DNA from: Cellvibrionaceae bacterium
Lineage (GTDB): Bacteria; Pseudomonadota; Gammaproteobacteria; Pseudomonadales; Cellvibrionaceae
Direction of reading: 5' to 3'
Assembly: GCA_021151615.1 (NCBI GenBank)
Contig: JAGKXA010000008.1
Span: 1-43,132 of the forward strand
Length of the DNA: 43,132 nucleotides
Shown here: one piece after another, positions 18,166 through 27,040 of the stretch
How positions within the stretch are numbered: position 1 is the first letter of the stretch
Layout of the letters: every line of letters begins with the position of its first letter
Position numbers and translations under genes: made by a program
Notes under the pieces: generated by a model
What the model was told of the DNA's origin: nothing
The model's input: the letters and a program-made list of their open reading frames with translations, nothing else
Database searches by the model: none

Positions 18166-19572
18166 GTGAATACAGAAGTTAAATCACCGCTCGTCTCTCG
18201 TACTACCGGATTGATCGGCGGCATTGTTGTTATTGTTGCAATCACTATTGCCGGAGCCTGGTGGCTGTTAAAAACGGACTACGAAACACTATTGTCCGAC
18301 ACTAATCCAGAGTCGCGTGCCGAGATGCTTGCGATGCTTATGCAATGGCAAATACCTTACAAGTTGGATGAGGCTACCGGGGCGGTATTGATTCCGGCAG
18401 AGCAAGTTTCCCAGACTCGCGCCAGACTAAGCGGCCTTGGTTTGCCTGCGACACAAACTGCAGGTTTGGAAGTTTTTGGTCAGGGCGATTACGGAATGTC
18501 AGAATTTGCCCAGCGCATCAATTATCAGCGCGGGCTCGAAGGTGAGTTGGCTAAAACCATCAGGACATTTGAGGAGATTAAATCGGCGCGCGTGCACCTT
18601 ACTCTTGCCAAGAATTCATTGTTTGAAAATCGCAAGGAAGCGGCCAAGGCCTCGGTGGCCGTTCAATTAAAGCCCGAGCGCACGCTCACGCAACAGCAAA
18701 TATTGGGTATCCAGCAGTTGGTAGCCGGTGCCATTACCGGATTGGATCCCGAGCAGGTTGTTGTGTTGGATGAACAGGGCAAGCCGCTGGTTTCCGGTGA
18801 CTCTTCAGAGAGTGATCGCTGGTCAAATATGCGGGTGGTTGAGCGCGAATATGAAGAGCGGGCCCGCCAGTTAATTGCGAGCATTGTTCCAGAGGCGACG
18901 ATCAATATCTCGGTCAAATTACAATTTAACTTTGATCGCGTTAAATCTATCCGGGAAACATTAATTCCCTTGGAAGATGGAACTGGTTTTCTCGTAAAAA
19001 AACGTGAACAAACTGCTACCGGTGAATCACCCAATGCAGATAGTTCTACCAATGTTCAAAATAATACTTCTGCCGAGACGGAATATGCTTATGGAAAAGA
19101 GCGTGCGGAAATCGAACATCCGTCCGGTGTTGTTACACGCATCAATATCGGGGTGGTAATCGGTAAGCAATTGCAACAAGAGGCGGTAAATGCAATTGAT
19201 AAAATTCTCCGGTCCGGTTTAGGTTTGTCTTCCGAGCGAGGGGACAGTATTGCGATTGTCAGCGCACAGCAAAAAACTACGCTTGTACCCGGCGTGGCGG
19301 AGAGTGTAGTTACTGCCAGCGAAGCAACAGTGGCGACCACTCCGCTGACGAGTGAGGCAACCGGTGTGAAGGTTAGTCCATTATTACAGTTTATCGAGGA
19401 TTATTGGCGGGTACTTGTGGGTGGTATGTTTTTTATCCTTACCTTGATTGTTCTGCTTTTGTTGCTTCGCCCTGCGGAGGTGTCACCACCAAAATTAACA
19501 GAGCGCGAGCGCGAACAATTGCTGATCGAGCTGCGGAGCTGGTTGGCGCAAGAACAAAACGAGGTCAAATAA
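18166..19572 (+). CDS. fliF: FliF, MS-ring protein, short form
   Basis: A 468-residue protein from a GTG start. Two membrane helices (about 14-35 and 414-436) flank a periplasmic region with ring-building motifs, including the FGQGDYGMSEFAQRINYQRGLEGELAKTI block (split here by family convention) and the IKSARVHLTLAKNSLFEN segment. Typical FliF has about 550-580 residues. Most of the shortfall appears to be in the beta-collar and in the cytoplasmic tail, which here is only about 30 residues (ending LLIELRSWLAQEQNEVK). In canonical FliF the tail binds FliG, and no FliG follows. A short unknown gene begins one base later. Confidence 0.9.
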   Translation: MNTEVKSPLVSRTTGLIGGIVVIVAITIAGAWWLLKTDYETLLSDTNPESRAEMLAMLMQWQIPYKLDEATGAVLIPAEQVSQTRARLSGLGLPATQTAGLEVFGQGDYGMSEFAQRINYQRGLEGELAKTIRTFEEIKSARVHLTLAKNSLFENRKEAAKASVAVQLKPERTLTQQQILGIQQLVAGAITGLDPEQVVVLDEQGKPLVSGDSSESDRWSNMRVVEREYEERARQLIASIVPEATINISVKLQFNFDRVKSIRETLIPLEDGTGFLVKKREQTATGESPNADSSTNVQNNTSAETEYAYGKERAEIEHPSGVVTRINIGVVIGKQLQQEAVNAIDKILRSGLGLSSERGDSIAIVSAQQKTTLVPGVAESVVTASEATVATTPLTSEATGVKVSPLLQFIEDYWRVLVGGMFFILTLIVLLLLLRPAEVSPPKLTEREREQLLIELRSWLAQEQNEVK

Positions 19573-19573
19573 G

Positions 19574-19933
19574 ATGTTGCGTAAACTCGCATTGCGCCTT
19601 GCCTTTCTATCTGCCGAAGATCGCGATTGGTTGCTGAACCAATTATCGGACGCTGGCAAGAAACGCATTACATCTTTGATTGATGAAGCTGAGGAAATGG
19701 GACTCACCAAAGACCCGCTCATTTTATCCAGCTTATCGCAACCACGCATAAGTGAAGTGGAAAATAAAAACCAATTGTCGAAAGAAGAGTTGGGCAGTTT
19801 GCCTTTGTTTTGGCAGCATCTGGTGCAAGCCCACCAGTCTGATGTCTCCGGCAAATGTTTACCTGAATCGCTCATGTTGAGTGTGATTGCCCACGCCAGA
19901 AATTCTTTGGCCACTAAAATGGAAGACAAATGA
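19574..19933 (+). CDS. Unknown 119-residue protein in the fliG position
   Basis: A 119-residue mainly helical protein, starting one base after fliF. Its N-terminal 50 residues read AEDRDWLLNQLSDAGKKRITSL then LIDEAEEMGLTKDP, and the middle LPLFWQHLVQAH. I do not recognise a family. FliG normally lies between fliF and fliH and has about 330 residues with three armadillo-type domains and a charged torque helix; none of these can be seen. It could be a minimal adaptor joining the short FliF tail to the SpoA-type C-ring proteins, comparable in role to SctK of injectisomes. That is positional inference only. Confidence 0.55.
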   Translation: MLRKLALRLAFLSAEDRDWLLNQLSDAGKKRITSLIDEAEEMGLTKDPLILSSLSQPRISEVENKNQLSKEELGSLPLFWQHLVQAHQSDVSGKCLPESLMLSVIAHARNSLATKMEDK

Positions 19934-19934
19934 T

Positions 19935-20642
19935 ATGGCTGAAAAATTGCGAATTGCAGAGTCGTCACTCTCACCACGGAAATTGGCTATAGCCCCTGCG
20001 TCCGCAGTACAACTGGATAATAACGACGTTGATGAAACTGAATTGGTGGATGTTCCAGGTAGAACTAAAGCGGAACTTGAAGCAGTTTATGCCGAAGAAA
20101 TTTCCGAGCTGAAAGAAGCGGCTTACGATGAAAGTTTTAGCAAGGGATACGAAGAAGGCCGGCAGGCAGCTGAAGATGACTTTAAAATCCAGAAAGACAA
20201 GTGGCAAGAGCAGATCGAGAAAAAAGAATTGGAGCTGGACAACACAATCACAGCGTTGTCGGGGATATTGGATAGTTTTCAGCAATCTGTTGATGGTGCC
20301 CTGCAAAATATAAAACCTGCTGCAGTTGCTATAGCATTTGCGGGCTTGACGCGTTTGCTTGGCGAATCAGAACAATATCGGGAACGGCTTGCACAACAAG
20401 TACATTATGCGCTGGAGCAATTTGGCCACGAGACACCAACACGAATTTTTATCAATCCTGAAGATGCCAAAATTCTGAAAGGTATAGAGCGGTTGGATAG
20501 CTGGTCGGAAATGTTCGTACAGGAGGCTTCGCTCAAACCTGGTAGCTGCATTATTGAAGCGGGCCCGCGCTCGCTTGAGGCTGGCCTCTTGGAGCAAGTG
20601 AATATGTTATCCCGGATCTTGTTGAAATTGAGCCACGCATAA
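19935..20642 (+). CDS. fliH: FliH, ATPase stator/regulator
   Basis: A 235-residue protein starting at ATG 19935, one base after the preceding stop. An acidic N-terminal part is followed by AYDESFSKGYEEGRQAAEDDFK (family-typical 'G-x-x-x-G' helix, about 70-90), a long coiled coil and a C-terminal domain with IFINPEDAKIL and GSCIIEAGPRSLEAGL, the last close to the 'G-G-C-x-V-E-T-x-x-G-x-I-D' motif of the family. FliH holds FliI at the export gate. The stop codon abuts the fliI start codon. Confidence 0.88.
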   Translation: MAEKLRIAESSLSPRKLAIAPASAVQLDNNDVDETELVDVPGRTKAELEAVYAEEISELKEAAYDESFSKGYEEGRQAAEDDFKIQKDKWQEQIEKKELELDNTITALSGILDSFQQSVDGALQNIKPAAVAIAFAGLTRLLGESEQYRERLAQQVHYALEQFGHETPTRIFINPEDAKILKGIERLDSWSEMFVQEASLKPGSCIIEAGPRSLEAGLLEQVNMLSRILLKLSHA

Positions 20643-21989
20643 ATGTCGATTTCGCTTGATGAAACACATTATATCGACGGATTGCAGAATGCAGTTTTGA
20701 CGCAGTCTTTTGGTCGCATTTGCGCAATACATGGCCTGGTTATCGAAGCTGCCGGTTGCGATGTCCACTTGGGAGAGCTGGTAGAAATCTTGCCGGCACG
20801 CGGGGGACCCAAGGTACTGGCTGAAGTGGTGGGCTTACGTGAAGACTCCATACTCTTGATGCCTTACAACAGTGTTGAAGGATTGTGTTTGCAAAGTCGA
20901 ATTCGGGCATTAGGTAGTGCCTTGCGTGTTCCAGTTGGAGAGAAATTGTTGGGACGGGTTCTGACGCCGCTTGGCGATCCGCTGGATAATCAGGGTGATA
21001 TTAAATCGGATGAATTTTTCCCATCGCTTGGGACACCGATTAACCCGCTTGATCGCAGTCCAATAAATGAAGTACTCGAAACGGGGATAAGAACTGTTGA
21101 TATTTTTTCGCCGTTGGGATGTGGGCAGCGTATAGGTATTTTTGCCGGGAGCGGCGTTGGTAAAAGTACGTTACTCGGAATGATGGCAAGGCATACCAAA
21201 GCCGATGTAATTGTTATTGCGCTCATTGGCGAGCGCGGACGGGAAGTCGGTGATTTTCTGCGTGAGAGTTTGGGTGAGCGTGGCTTATCGCGCTCAGTCA
21301 CCATTGTCGCTTCTGCAGAACAACCTGCGGTCTTTCGCCGTCAAGCTGCATACACGGCAACGGCCATAGCGGAGTGGTTTAGAAACAACGGAAAGCACGT
21401 GTTGCTTATCATGGATTCCATGACGCGTTTTGCTATGGCTCAGCGTGAAATAGGCTTGGCAACGGGAGAGCCTATGGGATCGCGTGGCTATCCGCCGTCT
21501 GTGTTCGGGTTATTACCTCCGCTGCTGGAGCGTGCGGGAGCAATTGAAAACCAGGGATCAATCACGGCAATTTATACCGTGTTGGTAGAGGGCGATGATA
21601 TGAATGAGCCGGTATCGGATCATATGCGCTCCATTCTCGATGGCCATATCGTTTTATCGCGCGAGCTAGCCGCGCGCGCGCATTATCCAGCAATTGATGT
21701 ACTGCATAGCGTTAGCCGATTGAGCAGGGCGCTCACTACGCCTGAGCAGCGCAAGCACAGTGACGCGTTGCGAAAACTGCTGGCGGAATACAATGCATCG
21801 GCAGATCTGATTGAACTGGGCGCCTATGAAGCAGGTAGTAATGTCACGCTTGATAATGCAATTCGGATGAAGCCCGAGATAGACGCATTTTTACAACAAC
21901 AGCCTGATAGCTCGGTGGGTTGTGAGCAAGGTTGGCAGCAGCTTGCCGCATTGAATGAAAAAATAATACAGGGAGTTCGCAGTGACTAA
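20643..21989 (+). CDS. fliI: FliI, flagellar export ATPase
   Basis: A 448-residue F1-beta-like ATPase. Walker A is GSGVGKST (169-176), the catalytic region GERGREVGDFLRESLG lies about 200-216, and Walker B is HVLLIMDSMTRFA (about 257-270). The segment GEPMGSRGYPPSVFGLLPPLLERAG is also diagnostic and is interrupted nowhere. FliI unfolds substrates and chaperone complexes in the cytoplasm. No frameshift or active-site change was seen, so the export engine looks intact. It overlaps fliJ by eight bases. Confidence 0.96.
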   Translation: MSISLDETHYIDGLQNAVLTQSFGRICAIHGLVIEAAGCDVHLGELVEILPARGGPKVLAEVVGLREDSILLMPYNSVEGLCLQSRIRALGSALRVPVGEKLLGRVLTPLGDPLDNQGDIKSDEFFPSLGTPINPLDRSPINEVLETGIRTVDIFSPLGCGQRIGIFAGSGVGKSTLLGMMARHTKADVIVIALIGERGREVGDFLRESLGERGLSRSVTIVASAEQPAVFRRQAAYTATAIAEWFRNNGKHVLLIMDSMTRFAMAQREIGLATGEPMGSRGYPPSVFGLLPPLLERAGAIENQGSITAIYTVLVEGDDMNEPVSDHMRSILDGHIVLSRELAARAHYPAIDVLHSVSRLSRALTTPEQRKHSDALRKLLAEYNASADLIELGAYEAGSNVTLDNAIRMKPEIDAFLQQQPDSSVGCEQGWQQLAALNEKIIQGVRSD

Positions 21990-22434
21990 TAAAGATAAAA
22001 TCCGCCAGTTAAAAAGTTTGGTCCGCTTGCGGCAGTTGCAACATGATAAATCAGCAAAAAAGCTGGCGATTGCCAATATGGAGTTGGCAGATGCTAAAGA
22101 AAGTGTTCTGGTGTCGCAGGCGCGTTATCAACTGGTCATTGAAATGCAGCGCAAATTCAGGCAGGCGGGTTTTGCAATTAACCCGCTTTATTACAGTCAT
22201 CAGTTAGATGCTGCCGATACGGCCAAACATTTTTTTGATGAATCAGTTGCACAATGGAACCAGGCAAAAATAAATAAATCAGCATCGTTAAACGATTTTT
22301 CGTTGCACTATTGCCAGTTGAACGTTGCACAGAATGCCAAAGCCGCCGCGCTTGTGGAGTATTTCGCGCTACAGGAACAAAGTTTGTTACATGATTGTTC
22401 TGACCAACAATCAAAAAGCTCAACAGCTAATTGA
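21982..22434 (+). CDS. fliJ: FliJ-like coiled-coil export stalk
   Basis: A 150-residue, mostly helical protein from a GTG start that overlaps fliI. The two long helices (about 5-55 and 70-135) carry heptad-like charge patterns (KIRQLKSLVRLRQLQHDKSA). Sequence is poorly conserved in this family, so the assignment rests on length, helical nature and position directly after the ATPase. FliJ inserts in the ATPase ring and contacts FlhA. Confidence 0.75.
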   Translation: MTNKDKIRQLKSLVRLRQLQHDKSAKKLAIANMELADAKESVLVSQARYQLVIEMQRKFRQAGFAINPLYYSHQLDAADTAKHFFDESVAQWNQAKINKSASLNDFSLHYCQLNVAQNAKAAALVEYFALQEQSLLHDCSDQQSKSSTAN

Positions 22435-22443
22435 GATCGCTAA

Positions 22444-23259
22444 ATGAATATCATAACGGGTCAAATGCCATTAATGGGGTTCACTGCGGATACGCAAACT
22501 GCTGGCCAAAATAATCTGGTGGCAGGCGTGCCCGGTGATTTTATGCAGCAAATCCTCCAGGGTGAAAACGACGGGCAGGTACCGGTAGGCATTGCTCGGA
22601 TTATAGGGAACGAGCATGGCCAAGCGGAATTTGATCTGGAGAAAAGTCATGTGTTGGTCACAGCAAGTGAGGCATTAAACAAACTTAAGTTGCAAGAGGT
22701 AATACGCGCTCAGGATTCAGCATTGCAGTCAAAAGAGTTGAAACAGAACAAAGAGTCCGCCTCAGAGCCAACGGTCGTGTATTTATTACATTGGTTGGCA
22801 ACCGGACATCTCTCCCATATCGCATCAGATTTAACGACGTCAGTGTACGGACAGATAAAAAATACAGCGATGGTGGAGATAGACCACAGTGATAGCTCCG
22901 GCAACAAATTGCAACCGGGAAAAAATCCAGATGAAATTTCATTTGAAGGAAGCAAAATCGGATTTAAACAATTTGATGGCAGCCCCACAGATGTTGATGT
23001 CGTCGAGCACGAGCGTCAACGGAAGGCGGCAGGGGCTGCAATTTTCAGTGAGCAAATTTCACCCTATCTGAAACGTAGACTTATTGTTTCTACGCAAGAA
23101 GACCATACCCACATTGTGTTGCGAGATTACTTTTTGGATGATCGGGGAAATTTTTCAGAGTTAAGGGGAGTGCTTGCTAATATCAAGCAGAATATTTCTG
23201 GCAATATCACTCTAACAATAAATGGTCATCATTATGGTGACATTAATAATTATCGATAG
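22444..23259 (+). CDS. Possible FliK-type hook-length/export control protein
   Basis: A 271-residue protein between fliJ and flgD, the usual fliK position. The N-terminal 200 residues are polar and low in conserved features, as in FliK. The C-terminal block (about 205-271: YLKRRLIVSTQEDHTHIVLR, then DYFLDDRGNFSELRGVLANI) looks like a small folded domain, but it does not show the 'L-x-P-x-x-L-G-x-V' pattern of canonical FliK. Its product may therefore be a diverged ruler protein or an injectisome-like needle-length regulator. Confidence 0.5.
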   Translation: MNIITGQMPLMGFTADTQTAGQNNLVAGVPGDFMQQILQGENDGQVPVGIARIIGNEHGQAEFDLEKSHVLVTASEALNKLKLQEVIRAQDSALQSKELKQNKESASEPTVVYLLHWLATGHLSHIASDLTTSVYGQIKNTAMVEIDHSDSSGNKLQPGKNPDEISFEGSKIGFKQFDGSPTDVDVVEHERQRKAAGAAIFSEQISPYLKRRLIVSTQEDHTHIVLRDYFLDDRGNFSELRGVLANIKQNISGNITLTINGHHYGDINNYR

Positions 23260-23273
23260 TACGGGAAAAAATT

Positions 23274-23681
23274 ATGGCCATTGATGCAATAGGTAGCGCT
23301 CTGACGTCTCCCAATGTCAACTCTAATAGTGCGTTAAGTCAGGATGACTTTTTAAAACTCTTTTTGACCGAACTCACTTATCAGGATCCATTAGAGCCAT
23401 TGAGTAACCGCGATTTCCTGGCGCAGATGGCTCAATTCGCTGGCATTGAGCAAACCAAACAGACAACAGAAAGCGTCAACAATTTGGTGTATTTAAATTC
23501 ATCCTCTCAATCCGTCAGCCTATTGGGAAAAAAAGTAGAGCTGGTAAATGGCGCTGAATTGGTAAATGGAATTGTTAGTGCAATTACATTTACCGGCGAG
23601 GGCTTAACGATGGATATAGAAAAAGCGGATGGCACCCTTAGGGGGGTTGCCTTATCTCAAATTAGATTGATCAGAAATTAA
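23274..23681 (+). CDS. flgD: FlgD, hook cap/scaffold, short form
   Basis: A 135-residue protein. The canonical FlgD motif LSQDDFLKLFLTELTYQDPL followed by PLSNRDFLAQMAQFAGIEQ is present at about 22-66. The C-terminal part is a short domain (VSLLGKKVELVNGAELVNGI onward) and the Ig/FnIII-type domain of longer FlgD (about 220 residues) is missing. Short FlgD proteins occur in some species. It directs hook assembly before flgE, 14 bases downstream. Confidence 0.9.
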   Translation: MAIDAIGSALTSPNVNSNSALSQDDFLKLFLTELTYQDPLEPLSNRDFLAQMAQFAGIEQTKQTTESVNNLVYLNSSSQSVSLLGKKVELVNGAELVNGIVSAITFTGEGLTMDIEKADGTLRGVALSQIRLIRN

Positions 23682-23695
23682 CAGGAGTTTCCAAG

Positions 23696-24883
23696 ATGCT
23701 TCAATCATTTTTTAATGGCTTAAGTGGTTTATTAAGTTTCTCGCGCGGATTACAAACTGTCAGTGATAACGTGGCGAATATGAATACACCTGGATTTCGC
23801 GGCCGGGATACCTTTTTTCGTAGTATAGAGGGTGGTAATTCTGAGAGTGGATATGGCACAACGGTGACTAATGGCGGCACCCGTTCGATGCCCGGAAAAC
23901 TACAACAAACGGGCAGCGCAACTGATCTGGCGCTTGTCGGCAATGGTTTTTTTGTGTTGCGTGATGATCAGGGGCAGCTGCATTACACTCGTGACGGTGA
24001 ATTTCAGTTCAATGAAAAACACATATTGGTGGACAAAAATACCAAGTATCAAGTGATGGCATTAAACACTTCCGGACAATTGGCACCAATTGATATAAAC
24101 AGTGTGTATACCAAGCCTCCGCAAGCGACCACCAAAGTAACTCTCGCGGGCATTTTGTCATCGGCGCAATCTCCCAAGTCCGTTACTTCAATTGTCGTGT
24201 ATGATCGTTTGGGCGGCGCCCACACCTTATCAATGACGTTAACCGATGTGTCGGCAACGACACCCAATACCTGGAACGTGAGTATCACTAACTCGGCAGG
24301 AACGGTGATTAGCGCACCGGGCAGTGCAATTACTTTTGATCCAAGTAACAAACCATTGCCACCGAAAAACCAGGTTACTGTCACAATTTCAGTTGGCGGA
24401 ACTAACCAAAATATTGTGTTTGATTTCGGTAGTTCCAGTTCGCCGCAAGCTACCCAGTGGCAAGCCGCAGCGCCGGCGTCAGCCAGCGATGCAATAGCCG
24501 CAACAGTTACTGATGGCCATGCAACTGTCGGTATTACTGATCTGACGTTTGATCAAAATGGTCTCTTGACTCTGACCTACTCCAATGGTGATAAAGATAA
24601 GAATGCCAAAGTTGCGGTGGCCTCTTTTGCCGACGAATCGGAATTGGTTTATGAATCGGGCAGCATGTATCAGGCAACAAAAACTAATGCCGCCAAATAT
24701 GGCTATGCCGCCGAATCTGAATACGGAAAAATTCAGAGTAAAAGTCGTGAACTGTCGAATGTTGATTTAACACAAGAATTTGCAGACATGCTTATTATTC
24801 AGCGGGGCTATCAAGCGAGCTCAAGAGTTATGTCAGTTTCAAACGATATGATTGAGCAGCTGTACCGGGCTAACGGTGGTTAA
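23696..24883 (+). CDS. flgE: FlgE, hook protein
   Basis: A 395-residue protein with N-terminal VSDNVANMNTPGFRGRDTFF (about 23-42), ALVGNGFFVLRDDQGQLHYTRDGEF-like central core, and the C-terminal SNVDLTQEFADMLIIQRGYQ with SNDMIEQLYRANGG at the end. AGGAG lies upstream of the ATG. This is the only hook gene in the window; no hook-filament junction proteins follow. Confidence 0.93.
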   Translation: MLQSFFNGLSGLLSFSRGLQTVSDNVANMNTPGFRGRDTFFRSIEGGNSESGYGTTVTNGGTRSMPGKLQQTGSATDLALVGNGFFVLRDDQGQLHYTRDGEFQFNEKHILVDKNTKYQVMALNTSGQLAPIDINSVYTKPPQATTKVTLAGILSSAQSPKSVTSIVVYDRLGGAHTLSMTLTDVSATTPNTWNVSITNSAGTVISAPGSAITFDPSNKPLPPKNQVTVTISVGGTNQNIVFDFGSSSSPQATQWQAAAPASASDAIAATVTDGHATVGITDLTFDQNGLLTLTYSNGDKDKNAKVAVASFADESELVYESGSMYQATKTNAAKYGYAAESEYGKIQSKSRELSNVDLTQEFADMLIIQRGYQASSRVMSVSNDMIEQLYRANGG

Positions 24884-24887
24884 TCTT

Positions 24888-25622
24888 ATGCGACCCTATA
24901 GGTTGATCGGAAAGACCACGCAAAATTATTTAGCTGAGAAAATTCTTGCCGCCTTAATGAAGTGGCAAGAGCAGTGGTGCGTGGATATCAAACAGCCATG
25001 CATCGAGTTTTCAACAACATACGAATTGTTAGAAAAATCGGCTGGAATCGTAGCAAAAAAAGACGGCGATTATCTTGTTTTTTGCTTCGATGCTAAAGCG
25101 GACTGGAAAAAAATTATCCTTGGGTATAAAGCAAACTCCTGCCCTGATGATGTTATTGCCGCTGCCGTTATTAATGACGCAAAAAAATCGTTAATCGCTA
25201 ATTTGTTGATGCATTTTAATATCTATGAAACTGTTGCGATTGAACAAGAAGCACCGTCAATAGGCTCTGCTGCCGGTGACGGCCATGTGCGCGCCAAAAT
25301 ATCCTTGGACGGCCAGGCCTTTTATCTTTGGCTGTCCGCCAGAATTGTCAGTGCTTATATTCTTGCTCCCGCAAAATACAATGGCCAGGGGTTAACTTCC
25401 CGCGCAGATGCATGTACCAGCGCGGTCGCTTTATATAAAACCAAATTGAATCTGGGTAGTTTCCCTATTGCGCTACTGCAAAATCTTGCGGTCGGTGATG
25501 TATTGTCGACTGATATAAAACTGGAAACCCCAATGTATCTGGAAATAAACCAGGACACTGTTCTGCGTGCTCATCTGGGTCAGCAGGAAGGTCATAAAGC
25601 TTTAATGTTTATAGCAAATTAA
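24888..25622 (+). CDS. Divergent FliM/SctQ-like C-ring protein
   Basis: A 244-residue protein starting at ATG 24888, four bases after flgE. It occupies the fliM position ahead of fliN. The C-terminal 70 residues (LGSFPIALLQNLAVGDVLST, then DIKLETPMYLEINQDTVLRA) look like a SpoA-type domain. There is no N-terminal CheY-binding 'LSQ-x-E-I-D-x-L' motif and no GGSG-type FliG-binding centre that I can see. The protein resembles injectisome SctQ/HrcQ in plan more than FliM. A role as a sorting platform rather than a reversible motor switch is the inference. Confidence 0.6.
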   Translation: MRPYRLIGKTTQNYLAEKILAALMKWQEQWCVDIKQPCIEFSTTYELLEKSAGIVAKKDGDYLVFCFDAKADWKKIILGYKANSCPDDVIAAAVINDAKKSLIANLLMHFNIYETVAIEQEAPSIGSAAGDGHVRAKISLDGQAFYLWLSARIVSAYILAPAKYNGQGLTSRADACTSAVALYKTKLNLGSFPIALLQNLAVGDVLSTDIKLETPMYLEINQDTVLRAHLGQQEGHKALMFIAN

Positions 25623-25632
25623 CGGATAAGTC

Positions 25633-25938
25633 ATGGCAAAAAAAACTGTACAAAACATTGAATTGGAATCGCTCACACAGCAAGAAGTTTCTGGCGCGAC
25701 CTTATGTCCAAGGGATATTAATTTGTTTGGTCATGTCAATGTGGAAATTACTGCAGAAATCGGGCACGCCGAAGTGAGTATTGAGAAGCTTCTGGGTTTT
25801 AAAGCTGGCGATGTGTTTGCGCTCAAAGAAACCATCGATACACCGCTCACGCTATATGTCAATAACAAGGCGGTTGCCTTGGGGCATCTGGTTGCAGTAG
25901 AGGATAATTTTGGTGTCCAAATTACGGAAATACTCTAA
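25633..25938 (+). CDS. fliN: FliN, C-ring SpoA-domain protein
   Basis: A 101-residue protein. The C-terminal 80 residues form a SpoA domain: INLFGHVNVEITAEIGHAEVS, LLGFKAGDVFALKETIDTPL (the usual 'L-x-x-G-D-V-I-x-L'), VNNKAVALGHLVAVEDNFGVQI. In flagella FliN is the lower C-ring and a docking site for FliH; this function would serve export as well as motility. Confidence 0.88.
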   Translation: MAKKTVQNIELESLTQQEVSGATLCPRDINLFGHVNVEITAEIGHAEVSIEKLLGFKAGDVFALKETIDTPLTLYVNNKAVALGHLVAVEDNFGVQITEIL

Positions 25939-25958
25939 GAATTGATGGCGTAACCGCA

Positions 25959-26324
25959 ATGAATAACACATATACCTCAACAGCAGTTAGCACCCATACA
26001 CCCTTGCAGTTGCGCAAGGACGAGGTTATTACCACGGCCTTTGTGCTAAAAACAATTTTGGTGCTTGCTGGTTTGCTGGTGGTGGCCTATGCAATTCTGC
26101 GCTGGGTATCGGCACGCAGCCCTGCGATTAATAAAACAGAAAAAATAGATGCAGGAAATGGTATTCGTATTATTTCTTCGGTAAAAACATCAATAAAAAC
26201 CAAATTAGTGCTACTTGAAATAGATGGGCGTAAGGCCGTGATCGTTGAGACCCAACAGGGATCAAAGTTGAAGTGGCTTCCCGATGCAGGCGGCAATTCT
26301 GAGAGTGAAAAAGGCGAAATATAA
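25959..26324 (+). CDS. fliO: FliO, export gate assembly protein
   Basis: A 121-residue protein with a single membrane helix (about 31-50, LKTILVLAGLLVVAYAILRW) and a small cytoplasmic domain carrying GNGIRIISSVKTSIKTKLVL and LLEIDGRKAVIVETQQG. This fits FliO, which helps FliP assemble. It overlaps fliP by one base. Confidence 0.82.
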   Translation: MNNTYTSTAVSTHTPLQLRKDEVITTAFVLKTILVLAGLLVVAYAILRWVSARSPAINKTEKIDAGNGIRIISSVKTSIKTKLVLLEIDGRKAVIVETQQGSKLKWLPDAGGNSESEKGEI

Positions 26325-27040
26325 TGCTGTCTACCATCATGGCTGCGGCTGTACCAACAGCCACGTTAACCGATGCAACAAACGGTTTTTCCTCAACGTT
26401 GGAATCCTTAAGGTTAACCACACCTGTTGAAGTTTTTCTGACTTTGACAGCGCTATCGTTTCTGCCAATATTGTTAATTTCAGTTACGACTTTTACCCGC
26501 AACATTATTGTTTTATCTTTTTTGCGTCAAAGCTTGGGGTTGCAGCAATCACCTCCGAATATTGTTTTAATCTCGCTAGCTGTGTTCATTACCTTTTTTA
26601 CAATGTCGCCCGTTTTTGAGAAAAGTTTTCAGGATGGTGTAAATCCCTACCTGAAAAAAGAAATCACAATTGACACAGCAATAGAGCGTTCATGGATGCC
26701 TTTTAGAAGTTTCCTGCTACGTCAAACCCGGGAGGCGGATCTTGCCCTCGTCCACGAATTGGGTAAAGAGTCTGTTCCTGAACACGAGGAGGATGTAAAG
26801 CCAAGTTATTTGATTCCGGCATTTCTCCTGAGTGAGTTGAAAACGGCTTTTCAAATAGGGTTTGTTATTTTCTTGCCCTTCTTGTTGATTGATATTGTTA
26901 TTGCATCCATTCTAATGTCACTGGGTATGATTATGGTGCCGCCGGTGACAATTGCATTGCCAATAAAAATTATGCTTTTTGTCGTGGTGGATGGCTGGGC
27001 ACTTATCACTAAAACACTCATTATAAGTGTAGGGACATGA
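26324..27040 (+). CDS. fliP: FliP, export gate subunit
   Basis: A 238-residue membrane protein. Diagnostic segments are SFLPILLISVTTFTRNIIVL, LRQSLGLQQSPPNIVLISLA, PSYLIPAFLLSELKTAFQIG and IASILMSLGMIMVPP. It forms the pore of the export gate with FliQ and FliR. The gene lies at the end of the run, about 17 kb from fliQ, so the cluster has been rearranged relative to canonical order. It overlaps the sigma-factor gene by four bases. Confidence 0.95.
   Translation: MLSTIMAAAVPTATLTDATNGFSSTLESLRLTTPVEVFLTLTALSFLPILLISVTTFTRNIIVLSFLRQSLGLQQSPPNIVLISLAVFITFFTMSPVFEKSFQDGVNPYLKKEITIDTAIERSWMPFRSFLLRQTREADLALVHELGKESVPEHEEDVKPSYLIPAFLLSELKTAFQIGFVIFLPFLLIDIVIASILMSLGMIMVPPVTIALPIKIMLFVVVDGWALITKTLIISVGT

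Noticed and set aside
22444..23259. Firm fliK assignment
   Set aside because: Position fits, but the C-terminal hallmark of FliK is not visible, so the gene symbol was withheld.
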